Source: Rossellomorea sp. AcN35-11
GTDB taxonomy: Bacteria > Bacillota > Bacilli > Bacillales > Bacillaceae_B
DNA: 64,000 nt
Assembly (NCBI GenBank): GCA_030388825.1
Contig: CP128836.1
Span: 1-64,000, forward strand
Reading direction: 5' to 3'
A model generated the notes under the pieces. It made no database searches. It worked only from the letters and a program-made list of their open reading frames with translations, and was not told the DNA's origin. The position numbers and the translations under genes were made by a program. Positions 1-7,274 of this stretch are shown here, piece by piece; position 1 is the stretch's first letter; each line of letters opens with the position of its first letter.

Positions 1-587
1 ATCATCATTTTTCCTCATCACTCTTTCCCATGACTCTAAATACCTATTTAAGTGTTGTTCCATTACAGCCCGATGCTCTATAATCAAACCCGCTTTTGAG
101 GCATTTGGGTGATCTTTAATCCTTAAGAAAGTGTAACCCTTTTTCTTGAAACGACCTGTAATCAACAAGCGATCCCCACCCACTTGCACATATCCTTGAC
201 CACGCTTTTCTGAATTCTTTTTTGCCCTATTCATCTCAATCTTGTTTTTCACGAATACATAATTCAATGTATCCTTACTAATTCCTATATCATCCGCAAT
301 TTCTTTTACAGTCATTCTCTTAATGAAATATAAATTTTCCAAGACTTTCTTTACATTTTCAACTCCATACTTCTCTTTAATAACTTCTTCTGAAGATTTA
401 CACTTCCCCTTAATCGCTCTAACCTTTGCTTGTACAGCTTCCTTCGAACGCTTTAAATCCTTAACAACTTTATCTATATCCAGACGATCCTTCTTTATGT
501 CCAACCGCAAAAGATCAAGCTCCCAATCCTCCCAAGGCTTTCCATCTCTTTCTTTATCGGTTTTTAAGCGAGAAGACTCCTTCTGAT
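1..587 (-). pseudogene. 3' part of an HTH/HNH-like gene split by the IS element (runs off the left edge)
   Basis: Reading the minus strand from 587 to 1 gives an open frame with a Myb/SANT-like stretch (KPWEDWELDLLRLDI) and, further on, GYTFLRIKDHPNASKAG and IEHRAVMEQHLNRYL. These match in order the second half of the intact paralog at 42719-43603, so this is the back half of the gene whose front half is at 2697-3159. Joining 2697 to 587 without the insertion restores the frame as EQLRENQKESSRL. The end lies outside the window. The C-terminal part resembles HNH-type mobile endonucleases, but the catalytic region is not visible here. It has no start signal of its own and is probably not translated. 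Confidence 0.75.
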
Positions 588-715
588 TCACGTTAGTGTA
601 TCAATGGGAGATGAATCGCTTTTTTTCAACTCTAAACCGAGGTCAAAAATCCCTAAAACACGAATATTTGTTCTCTACCTGCTCTTTTGGTATAATCAGT
701 ATTAATTTTCTGAAT

Positions 716-1012
716 ACTTAAAAGAGCAATTCGTGCGGTTGTTAGACCCAAGGGAGTCACGGTTGAAAAGTGGAACCATGATGACGACCATATCCATATT
801 TTATTTCGTTCAGTACCAAATATTGATTTGTTCAAAGTGTTAAACACTTATAAAAGCGTGAGTTCTCGCTTCGTTAAACGCGACTATCCTAAAATAAGAC
901 AACAACTTTGGAAAGATATGTTTTGGTCTCGCATGGCTACTGTTTACTTACCACAGGCGGCGCTCCAATTGAAGTTTTAAAAAAGTACATTCAATCTCAG
1001 GGCGAAAAGTAA
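716..1012 (+). pseudogene. tnpA: Decayed IS200-type Y1 transposase (TnpA)
   Basis: The plus strand encodes EKWNHDDDHIHILFR, containing the HUH (HIH) metal-binding motif of Y1 transposases. After a frame change near 930-945 it reads TTGGAPIEVLKKYIQSQGEK, the family C-terminus with the presumed catalytic tyrosine. The N-terminal third is missing: upstream sequence to the IS left end does not encode the usual start. The gene is therefore 5'-truncated and frameshifted. Confidence 0.75.
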
Positions 1013-1048
1013 AAAGCAGTTAATGCATTCGAAAGGTGGTGAATTGAC

Positions 1049-2392
1049 ATGACTAGAAAAAAGGCAATTAAGGTACTCCGTAAGAAAAAGAAAACAGACA
1101 ATATTCAGCGCTTTACACAGACTCAAAATCTTGGAGGCAATAGCCTTGCGGCTAAGGAATTTAAAACACTAAAACGTATGACTCATAGTGCAAAGGCACT
1201 TCGCAATGTCGGGTTGCACGTTATTAAAAAATCGTTTCGTGAACACAATAAAATGCCCACTACCAAACAAATTGATGATGCGATGAAAGCGGACGTTAAC
1301 TATTGGGGTGCGCAATCTAACTCTGTCCAGGCTATTCGTCGTTCTCTTATGGAAGAAGTTAATGGTTTTTTTAAATCCATTAAATCATGGAAAGAAAATC
1401 CTGAGAAGTTTACCGGTCGTCCTAAATTTCCAAAATACCTAAAGAAAGAAGAGAAACGCATTATAGAAATCTACCAAATACCGAAGGTAGATAAAAATGG
1501 ATATTGGACTCTTCCGATGAACACCCAGTTTAGAAATAAATTCGGCTCTATTAAGATCCGTATGCCTAAAAACCTCCTACATAAAAAGATTACCTATATT
1601 GAAATTAAGCCAAAGCACAAAGGTCGGTTCTTTGAGGTACACTACACTTATGAAGTGCGAGTTTCCCAAATGAAAAAGCAACCTACGACAACTAAAAACG
1701 CTTTGAGTATTGATCTCGGTATAGATAACTTAATGAGCTGCGCCACCAACAATGGGGATGCTTTTTTAATTGATGGATTAGCTCTAAAGTCATTAAATCG
1801 TTACTTCAATAAAGAGATAAATAAACTTCAAAAGAAAAATCTAGAGAATGGAATTTCTAAACGGATCGTCACAAACAAGCAAGCGAAGCTTTGGATGAAA
1901 CGGGAAAGACAAATAAACGGATATATCGGAAAAGCCATAGGGTTACTTTTCAAAAAAGCGAAAGAATTCAACATCGACACCTTCGTTGTCGGTTATAATG
2001 CCGGCTGGAAACAGAAAGTTGATATGAGCAAAAAGAATAATCAACAATTCGTTCAGATTCCGTTTAATAAACTCATTTCGGCCATTGAAAACAAATGTTT
2101 AAAAGAAGGTATTCGTTTTGTTAAACAAGAGGAAAGTTACACTTCAAAAGCTAGTTTCCTAGACAGAGACGAGATTCCTGTATGGTCCAAAGACGATAAA
2201 AAGACTTACGTGTTCAGCGGAAGACGTATTACTCGAGGTCTGTATCTTAGCAAGAAAGGGGTTTGCCTACATGCTGATCTAAATGGAGCTTTGAATATTT
2301 TAATTAAGTCTAATGTGACAAAACTACCGAATCCATTAAAAGTAAAAGAACCGAAAAGAATAGAAGTTCTAAAACGTAAAGCTGTTGCTTAG
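1049..2392 (+). CDS. tnpB: TnpB RNA-guided nuclease of the IS200/IS605 element
   Basis: This 447-residue protein has the TnpB layout. The basic N-terminal half contains AIRRSLMEEVNGFFKSIKSW, and the C-terminal RuvC domain keeps all three acidic residues: SIDLGIDNL, KQEESYTSKASFLDRDE and HADLNGALNIL. The usual two-CxxC zinc knuckle between the last two motifs is absent and replaced by a FSGRRITRGLYLSKKG segment, as in a known Bacillota subgroup. It follows the tnpA remnant by 36 nt with an AAAGGTGG site before ATG. TnpB cuts DNA guided by an RNA from the element's right end, which favours IS retention. It looks full length and potentially active. Confidence 0.93.
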   Translation: MTRKKAIKVLRKKKKTDNIQRFTQTQNLGGNSLAAKEFKTLKRMTHSAKALRNVGLHVIKKSFREHNKMPTTKQIDDAMKADVNYWGAQSNSVQAIRRSLMEEVNGFFKSIKSWKENPEKFTGRPKFPKYLKKEEKRIIEIYQIPKVDKNGYWTLPMNTQFRNKFGSIKIRMPKNLLHKKITYIEIKPKHKGRFFEVHYTYEVRVSQMKKQPTTTKNALSIDLGIDNLMSCATNNGDAFLIDGLALKSLNRYFNKEINKLQKKNLENGISKRIVTNKQAKLWMKRERQINGYIGKAIGLLFKKAKEFNIDTFVVGYNAGWKQKVDMSKKNNQQFVQIPFNKLISAIENKCLKEGIRFVKQEESYTSKASFLDRDEIPVWSKDDKKTYVFSGRRITRGLYLSKKGVCLHADLNGALNILIKSNVTKLPNPLKVKEPKRIEVLKRKAVA

Positions 2393-2696
2393 CGCATAGC
2401 ACATATCGGGTGCGTCAACCATCCAAGTGTATTCGACACGTTGTGTCGGGGCTTGTAGTACGTAGTTCGCAAGGCTATGACTTCGCTGCATTCATGCGGC
2501 GGACCTTAACTCTCGTAGGGAGGGTGCAAGTGGGAAAACGATCGTTCGTCATTAGTACCGACCTAAAACATTCTTGGGGTGTCACCGCAAGGTGGCATGA
2601 ATTGTAGAGCGTCAAATGTCTTTCAACAGACGAAAAGACCTACGGTTCAAACTCAAGCCCCCACTGAAAAGTTATATCTCAGTGGGGGTAGTTGAC
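2393..2696 (+). ncRNA. Predicted omega-RNA (reRNA) scaffold at the IS right end
   Basis: About 300 nt between the tnpB stop and the IS right end are noncoding and visibly richer in G+C and inverted repeats than the surroundings. The segment ends with the CCCCCACTGA hairpin and TTGAC. In TnpB systems the guide is the DNA immediately downstream of the right end, here starting TTTCTCTCAATTGCTC at 2697. The matching adjacent motif would be the TGAT at the left flank. The 5' end of the RNA is not determined. Confidence 0.65.
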
Positions 2697-3159
2697 TTTC
2701 TCTCAATTGCTCAAACCTTAGAGCGCTTGCCCACCGTGGCATATATTCTCTTGGATCCATTTTTCTTAAATTCAGTAAGTTTTTATTCTTTTCTGCCCAA
2801 CCCCAAAACATATTTATATCAATCAAATAACTAGGTTTCACCTTTTGGGAGGACTTTTGCGTTCCAACTCTTATGTATTTTCTTTTAGCCGGTAATCCCT
2901 TTGTATTAATCCACTTAGTAACAACCTTACCGTCCACACCAATGATCTGCGCTAATTGATTTGCAGAAAGGTATCCCAAAACTGCTTTTATATCAATACC
3001 CATATTGGTTAATTTCACTTCAATATTCTCTGGCCGTCTGCCCAGTCGTTTTCCAATTTCTTTAAACGACATATAACCAAGATTCTCTAGAATATAATCA
3101 ACGTCCTCATCTGTGTAAAGTTTCGAATGGTTTTTGGGCTTTTCCTTCACCACTCCCAT
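2697..3159 (-). pseudogene. 5' part of the HTH/HNH-like gene interrupted by the IS element
   Basis: The open frame starts at ATG 3159 behind AGGAGGGG. It encodes an N-terminal HTH-like segment (FKEIGKRLGRRPENIEVKL), then GYLSANQLAQIIGV...WINTKGLPAKRK and YLIDINMFWGWAEKN, which align with the paralog at 42719-43603. At 2697 it runs into the IS and would end after about a dozen element-encoded residues (stop at 2653). The family pairs DNA-binding modules with an HNH-like C-terminus, which is cut off here. Confidence 0.8.
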
Positions 3160-3207
3160 ACAACCCCTCCTATCTTGACTATTACTTCGACTTTTTCTGC
3201 ATTTTTC

Positions 3208-3248
3208 ATCCAAGCAAAATTAAGTAGAAGTGGCGAAAGAAGGCGATA
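3208..3248 (-). promoter_or_regulatory. Class A promoter-like site, degraded -10
   Basis: On the minus strand TATCGCC and TTCGCCAC lie one helical turn apart. The position expected for the -10, 16 nt downstream, reads TTGGAT. It sits upstream of the interrupted gene at 3159, so it may have decayed with it. Confidence 0.5.
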
Positions 3249-3285
3249 ATCCGAAAGATTAGATCGAACAACTCACATACCAACA

Positions 3286-3327
3286 AAAAGGCACTACCGG
3301 AGATAATCCAGTAGTGCCTACTTTGTA
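3286..3327 (-). terminator. Intrinsic terminator of the 3350-3706 gene
   Basis: The minus strand forms a stem AGGCACTACTGG / CCGGTAGTGCCT followed by TTTTTG, about 20 nt after the stop codon. A class A site lies further downstream, so this one acts as a true gene end. Confidence 0.75.
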
Positions 3328-3349
3328 CTTGTTCCCCTGCCGGAGATTA

Positions 3350-3706
3350 CTATTGAGACATTTCATCATACCAACGCCAGTTATCCAACAACTCATCTAT
3401 CTGCAAGTCGAATCGAGGACTCCCATGCAAGTAAAAGTCCTCACTACAACCGCTCTCTGCTAATTGGAAAGTTTCATAGACTATTTCTCCTCCCTCTCCA
3501 TCCGAAGAATAACCAGTGGAACCAATAACGCCACTGTTAATGCAATACTCATCAATAGCAGTTCTATTACCATCGTTGTCTACATAATAAAATTTGTTAT
3601 TTATTCTTCCATAATCCCTTTCTTTAGTAGACGTGCTGAATGTGGCATAGGAATCTAAATTTGAACTAAACTGCTCAGGCAGATCCTTTATATATAAAGG
3701 GAACAC
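3350..3706 (-). CDS. Unknown acidic protein
   Basis: The 118-residue protein is acidic and rich in Asp, Tyr and Ser, with no membrane segment or motif I recognise. The start is GTG at 3706 behind AAGGGGA. It lies 16 nt after the 3723-4244 membrane protein and is probably co-transcribed from that gene's leader promoter. It ends at a clear terminator. Confidence 0.7.
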   Translation of the reverse strand: MFPLYIKDLPEQFSSNLDSYATFSTSTKERDYGRINNKFYYVDNDGNRTAIDEYCINSGVIGSTGYSSDGEGGEIVYETFQLAESGCSEDFYLHGSPRFDLQIDELLDNWRWYDEMSQ

Positions 3707-3722
3707 ATCATAATCCCCTTCT

Positions 3723-4244
3723 TTATTTAACTCTGGCTCCCCCCGGGATATTATAAAGTATCAAAATTGGACCTTCGTACCCCTCAGGAACAAGGTATAT
3801 ATTGTTCGTCTTCTCTAGACCTGCACTTAATTGATAATTCATACCCCATATTAACATTACAACCACAGGAACAAACGAAAGCACAGTTAAAACATAATGT
3901 TGCTTTCCAACATCTTGTCCCTTTCTTTTAATGGATTCATCTATAACGAAAAATATAAATGCACAGATGATTGCAAATGCTGCAAGCCCACCTATTAAGA
4001 AAACAGTGAGGTAAGCAAGAGTTATATGTATAAACCCAGCCGCTATGATCCTCCCCTTAGGCAGACCCTTCGTTAAAAAATCAGAAAGCAATGATACGGG
4101 GATTCCATAAACAAAAGTCCCTAAGAGTGAATACGCCAATACAATAAAACCTAAGACCCACCCACCAGGTTCAAACGAACCAGGAACAATAAAAAAACCA
4201 GATAAAATTAAACTAGAAAACAATGCTGATTTTACTTTTTGCAC
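3723..4244 (-). CDS. Unknown membrane protein with about four helices
   Basis: This 173-residue protein has about four hydrophobic segments, near residues 8-25, 28-52, 70-95 and 112-132, and a short C-terminal tail. The start is GTG at 4244 with AGGAGG 7 nt upstream. It heads a two-gene unit with the acidic protein at 3350-3706 and is preceded by a class B leader hairpin. I do not recognise the family. Confidence 0.75.
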   Translation of the reverse strand: MQKVKSALFSSLILSGFFIVPGSFEPGGWVLGFIVLAYSLLGTFVYGIPVSLLSDFLTKGLPKGRIIAAGFIHITLAYLTVFLIGGLAAFAIICAFIFFVIDESIKRKGQDVGKQHYVLTVLSFVPVVVMLIWGMNYQLSAGLEKTNNIYLVPEGYEGPILILYNIPGGARVK

Positions 4245-4275
4245 TATGCTACCTCCTGAAAATCGCTATTAAAAC

Positions 4276-4326
4276 ACAAAAGGAGCACCACTTTGCGTAG
4301 TGCTCCTACATTAATATATTATCATA
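4276..4326 (-). promoter_or_regulatory. Class B leader: -10 plus GRAGNAC hairpin and U-tract
   Basis: On the minus strand a TGATAATAT-like -10 (about 4314-4326) is followed at once by GGAGCACTACGC, a loop, GTGGTGCTCC and TTTTG. The AGGAGG of the 4244 gene comes next. There is no room for a promoter between hairpin and gene, so the hairpin belongs to this gene's own leader. Confidence 0.65.
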
Positions 4327-4329
4327 AAT

Positions 4330-4443
4330 TCACCTCAATTTTGCCAATTCGGGACAACGAGCTTTCTTTTTCTTACCTCTTCCCTTTTTCTTTAATCCAC
4401 GTGGACCTTTTTTCTTTACACTTTTGTACTCTTCAACTTTCAC
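4330..4443 (-). CDS. Very basic 37-residue protein
   Basis: The frame starts at GTG 4443 behind AAGGGG and encodes a Lys/Arg/Gly-rich peptide (KKKGPRGLKKKGRGKKKKAR) ending CPELAKLR. Composition suggests nucleic-acid binding, which is inference. It sits between a terminator-like hairpin upstream and the leader of the next gene downstream. Confidence 0.55.
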   Translation of the reverse strand: MKVEEYKSVKKKGPRGLKKKGRGKKKKARCPELAKLR

Positions 4444-4518
4444 ATCATCATCCCCTTATTCTAACCGCTCTATTAATTCACCATATGCACACAGAACTAT
4501 TTCTATTACAAAAAATTT

Positions 4519-4552
4519 CAAACAAAAAAGGTACTACATAAGAGTAGCACCC
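4519..4552 (-). terminator. Hairpin with U-tract between small genes
   Basis: The minus strand reads GGGTGCTACTC, a short loop, GTAGTACC and TTTTTTG. It could end the broken 4648-4999 locus or be the leader hairpin of the 37-residue gene. It lacks the GRAGNAC opening of class B leaders. Confidence 0.5.
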
Positions 4553-4647
4553 CATTTTATTACTCTTTATTTTTTAATGTCTCTCTTCTCTCAATTTCCC
4601 GCTCTACTGCTTTTAATAAGATAGAGGAAGCTCTTTTGTAGAGTTGA

Positions 4648-4999
4648 TCATTTGCCTGATTTGAAAGTGGCAAGGTCTTTTTTATCGTTACGTTCAACTT
4701 TTCCCGAGCCATCATAGGCTATCGCACTGGTGTTTCGGGGGATTGATTCTAGATACCTCATACCCTCATAGTGAGCCATTTCCGTTACTTTGTAATATGT
4801 GTTGAAGTACCAATTGCAAAGCAATAGTTTTGGACGCAGCTTTACTACATTCATACCCCAGATACGAAGAAACCTCAACCAATTCCCATCCACGGTATTT
4901 CCTCAAATATGCAATAATCTCTGTCCTTTTCATACTATATGTTGCTTCTAGAATTATATTAACCCTTCCTTCTACCTCGGACACGATCCCCTCTCCCAT
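4648..4999 (-). pseudogene. Two overlapping short frames, probably one frameshifted regulator-like gene
   Basis: The frame 4766-4999 encodes MKRTEIIAYLRKYRGWELVEVSSYLGYECSK, which looks like a helix-turn-helix. The overlapping frame 4648-4893 continues with TYYKVTEMAHYEGMRYLESI. Neither has a convincing start, and the pair reads best as one protein broken by a frame change around 4800-4850. The pattern loosely recalls phage ArpU/DUF1492-type regulators, but I would not assign it. Confidence 0.4.
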
Positions 5000-5012
5000 C
5001 CAATACTCAGCA

Positions 5013-5156
5013 CTAATATATCCTTTTAGAACTATCTACAACTTTATGAGTTAGCCATGATGAGTTACGATTAGCGCATTTTTCTTCTTTTTCCACGGCC
5101 TTTAATAATCTTTTTTGAATTTTATCATCAATCCTTTTCATTAAACTTATCACCAT
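5013..5156 (-). CDS. Small basic 47-residue protein
   Basis: ATG at 5156 follows GGGGGAC. The peptide (MVISLMKRIDDKIQKRLLKA...) is helical and basic. It lies 13 nt upstream of the broken 4648-4999 locus and could be its natural N-terminus or operon partner. A well-formed class A promoter precedes it, which is the strongest evidence that it is expressed. Confidence 0.6.
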   Translation of the reverse strand: MVISLMKRIDDKIQKRLLKAVEKEEKCANRNSSWLTHKVVDSSKRIY

Positions 5157-5187
5157 TTTGTCCCCCTATAATTTATGCAATATGAAT

Positions 5188-5228
5188 ATATTAACTTCAG
5201 GCCATCTAGACGGCTATTATAAGCGACA
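5188..5228 (-). promoter_or_regulatory. Class A promoter of the 5013-5156 gene
   Basis: On the minus strand the half-site TGTCGCTT and TAGCCGT are spaced one turn apart, then 16 nt, then TAATAT. Spacing is identical to the other class A promoters. Confidence 0.7.
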
Positions 5229-5300
5229 TAGTATTGGCTTATATTTTCCGTTTAAACAAAACGCATGTTCGGTTATAATATCTGATAAGGAGGCTGAGTT

Positions 5301-5636
5301 ATGATCAGAGATCGAGGTTTAAAAAAATGGCATGGTTTTTTCATGCCAGAACACACAGTAGCGCTAAAGGATTATGCGAAAGAGCAGCAAAGAGAAAACA
5401 TACCAATTCTAGATGAGCAGAAACTGCAGGAGATGAATGAGCTTATAGCTGAATCGATGGAGCACAGCTCCCCTGTATGCTTTAAAGTCTACAATAAACA
5501 ATTAGGGACCTTTGAATTTATAAGAGGGAAAGTCCACTATGTAGATTCTGTTAATCAAGTATTTCGCATTAAGGACAAGGACCACATTGTCCACAAAATA
5601 AGATTTAGTAGCATTGCCGACATATCGCTCGAATAA
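5301..5636 (+). CDS. YolD-like protein
   Basis: The 111-residue product starts MIRDRGLKKWHGFFMPEHTVAL and has the YolD-like pattern: an N-terminal helix, then a beta-rich domain ending KIRFSSIADISLE. YolD proteins are often encoded with Y-family DNA polymerases (UvrX/YqjW) on Bacillus prophages and plasmids and are thought to modulate them; no polymerase gene is adjacent here. The start is ATG at 5301 after AAGGAGG. The -10 TATAAT lies close upstream, leaving a short leader without a hairpin. Confidence 0.85.
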   Translation: MIRDRGLKKWHGFFMPEHTVALKDYAKEQQRENIPILDEQKLQEMNELIAESMEHSSPVCFKVYNKQLGTFEFIRGKVHYVDSVNQVFRIKDKDHIVHKIRFSSIADISLE

Positions 5637-5704
5637 CCAAAGATTCCTTCAATCTATAATGATATAATTTCTATAAGAAAATAAATGTAGGTGATGTAAG
5701 CTCA

Positions 5705-5920
5705 ATGAACAAAAAAATCAATTGCTACAAATGTAAGTTCTTCAAAGTAACTTGGAATCCTCACTATCCTAGAGCTTGTGGCGCTTACGGATTTAAAGGA
5801 AAAGAACTCCCATCATCATTTATTGTTAAAGCCTCTGGAGAACCCTGCAAGCAATTTACACCCAAACTTAAGGAACAACACTCAATCCCAAAAAGAAGTT
5901 ATATAGACCAAAAAATATAA
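5705..5920 (+). CDS. Small Cys-rich protein
   Basis: The 71-residue product carries CYKCKFFKVTWNPHYPRACGAYGFKGKELPS and a fourth Cys in GEPCKQF. Four cysteines suggest a zinc-binding knuckle. The family, conserved across many bacteria, has no function I can name. It has its own TATAAT promoter (about 5662) and ends at a strong terminator. Confidence 0.8.
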   Translation: MNKKINCYKCKFFKVTWNPHYPRACGAYGFKGKELPSSFIVKASGEPCKQFTPKLKEQHSIPKRSYIDQKI

Positions 5921-5921
5921 T

Positions 5922-5966
5922 GAACCTGCTTCTTCTTACACATAAGAAAAAGCAGGTTCATTATTA
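5922..5966 (+). terminator. Bidirectional terminator
   Basis: GAACCTGCTT and AAGCAGGTTC form a stem with flanking A and T stretches, so it can end the plus-strand gene at 5920 and the minus-strand gene that stops at 5964. Confidence 0.8.
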
Positions 5967-6059
5967 AAGTAAATTGGAACCTATTATAAAACCCAAAATC
6001 ACCAAAACAATAGGAATTAAAGCACCTTTAAGTTTATGCTTATCTAAGCTGTTATCCAC
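5964..6059 (-). CDS. 31-residue single-span membrane peptide
   Basis: GTG at 6059 lies about 10 nt after AGGAGG. The product is DNSLDKHKLKGALIPIVLVI followed by LGFIIGSNLL: a charged N-terminus and one transmembrane helix. A class A promoter precedes it and a terminator follows, supporting expression of this tiny gene. Confidence 0.6.
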   Translation of the reverse strand: MDNSLDKHKLKGALIPIVLVILGFIIGSNLL

Positions 6060-6082
6060 GCGCCACACCCCTCCTACACCCA

Positions 6083-6112
6083 ATACTACAAGGCTTTATT
6101 AGAGGTGGCGAC
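6083..6112 (-). promoter_or_regulatory. Class A promoter of the 5964-6059 gene
   Basis: On the minus strand GTCGCCAC is followed by 16 nt and TAGTAT. The upstream half-site (TATCTTAT) is weak. Confidence 0.65.
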
Positions 6113-6139
6113 TATAAGATACATTAAGAGGCATACTTT

Positions 6140-6538
6140 TTATAGTTCATCCTCTTCTACAACATCAATTGCTGCAGGAATCTTTAAAACATGATTCACA
6201 TAACTAAATGAAGGCTTATTGTCTTCTTCTATCCTTTTATCCAGCTCACTTAGTTTCTCCTTTGGAACTTTAATCGACCTTGAACTCCCTCCGCCAGAAT
6301 AAGCCTCAATAATTTTATTGTTCTCCAATTGATCAATAATTTTTTTAGCCCGTTTAAAACCAACCTTAGATATTTTTCTTAAATGGTTGATAGAAATTTC
6401 ACTATTTTTGATTACACACCCTAACGCCAATTCATATAATTCTCCATCACTTATCTGCGGGGGTTTATTTGTACCAATTACTCCTATTTCTTCAAATTTC
6501 TCATATTCTCCACTGTTATCCAAAAGTTTCAATATCAA
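6140..6538 (-). CDS. Stand-alone FtsK-gamma-like winged-helix protein
   Basis: Residues 30-100 read ELALGCVIKNSEISINHLRK, FKRAKKIIDQLENNKII and SRSIKVP, the same pattern as the gamma (KOPS-reading) domain of the FtsK-type gene at the right end of this window (RVGYNRAARLIDMMEDRGIV). There is no motor domain. The start is probably TTG at 6538, about 10 nt after GGAGG; the frame is open to 6577, but the leader hairpin lies there. It could bind oriented DNA motifs alone or regulate transcription; both are inference. Confidence 0.75.
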   Translation of the reverse strand: MILKLLDNSGEYEKFEEIGVIGTNKPPQISDGELYELALGCVIKNSEISINHLRKISKVGFKRAKKIIDQLENNKIIEAYSGGGSSRSIKVPKEKLSELDKRIEEDNKPSFSYVNHVLKIPAAIDVVEEDEL

Positions 6539-6575
6539 ATAAATCACCCCTCCCCAACAAATTAGACACCGATAC

Positions 6576-6631
6576 AAAAAGAAACACCACAGTTATCCTG
6601 CAGTGCTTCCGCCTAATAATATTTTATCACA
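6576..6631 (-). promoter_or_regulatory. Class B leader of the FtsK-gamma-like gene
   Basis: On the minus strand TGATAAAAT precedes GGCGGAAGCACTGCAGG, a short loop, CTGTGGTGTTTC and TTTTTG. Opening motif GAAGCAC. Confidence 0.7.
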
Positions 6632-6641
6632 TATATATGGT

Positions 6642-6962
6642 TTACTTAGCTTTTTCATAACTTACATCATGGAAAAAGCAACTCAAGAGATAAGCACAAC
6701 CTGCTTCTTTATGTTCATGCTTAGGGTCGAAAGAACTCATGATCGCTTTGATGTGATTTAACGCATCTTTCGTTTCGACTCCTTCCCTTGCTTCCCATTT
6801 GCAATTTTTCAACCCACAAAAGAACCAATCGCCCACAACCTTGTTCCATTTACTAGAGCCATTTTTATACTCGCTCGGAATCTCTTCCATAGTCGGTAGA
6901 AGCTTCACCATATTCCCTCCAAAAGCAATCTCTACGTCATTTACATAGATTGGTTTTAACAT
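6642..6962 (-). CDS. Unknown 106-residue protein
   Basis: The product contains KWNKVVGDWFFCGLKNCKWEAREGVETKDAL and EHKEAGCAYLLSCFFHDVSYEKAK. It has no signal or membrane segment. ATG at 6962 follows GGGAGTGG. The composition looks like a folded soluble protein of phage or plasmid type. I do not recognise its function. Confidence 0.75.
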   Translation of the reverse strand: MLKPIYVNDVEIAFGGNMVKLLPTMEEIPSEYKNGSSKWNKVVGDWFFCGLKNCKWEAREGVETKDALNHIKAIMSSFDPKHEHKEAGCAYLLSCFFHDVSYEKAK

Positions 6963-6992
6963 CTAGTCTAACCACTCCCACTTCATTATTTT

Positions 6993-7103
6993 TCATAATC
7001 TCTGCATAATGAACCAAATTAATTCCTTATAGCTATCTTCCATTCTACATATTGCATCACACCAATAACAAGGTCGGTCAAATCCTTGGGGTCGCAATTT
7101 CAT
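6993..7103 (-). CDS. Possible small Cys-rich peptide
   Basis: An open frame from ATG 7103 encodes MKLRPQGFDRPCYWCDAICR followed by MEDSYKELIWFIMQRL. CxxC and the natural-looking sequence argue for coding, but no ribosome-binding site is visible. It may be a remnant of a longer gene or the first gene of a pair with 6642-6962. Confidence 0.4.
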   Translation of the reverse strand: MKLRPQGFDRPCYWCDAICRMEDSYKELIWFIMQRL

Positions 7104-7274
7104 CTAGATGTATTTAGAACAGGGTCCACCTTGTCAGTTACCACTGCAACAACTTCCTAGTCTCATTAAGTACAATGAAATTATAATATCAATCTATTCA
7201 TTATTACAAATTTCGAAGGGCTCACACTTCAATTCTAAGACAAACATCCGCTCCATTAATGAAGCGGTTATAAC

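Larger units (their letters stand above)
588..2696 (+). mobile_element. IS200/IS605-type element, TnpB-carrying, TnpA decayed
   Basis: The element holds a decayed tnpA, an intact tnpB and a structured right end. The right boundary is TTGAC at 2692-2696, just after a hairpin with a CCCCCACTGA stem. The left flank ends in TTCTGAT. This recalls the TTGAT/TTGAC left and right sites of ISDra2-type elements. Ends were placed by the rule that excision must rebuild the host gene; they are ambiguous by one base. There is no target-site duplication, as expected for this family. With tnpA broken it should be non-autonomous. Confidence 0.8.

Noticed and set aside
6963..7274. A hairpin CCGCTTC/GGAGCGG downstream of the M23 peptidase gene as terminator
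   Set aside because: The stem is short and no U-tract follows on the minus strand; apart from the possible small frame at 6993-7103 nothing in this gap could be supported.
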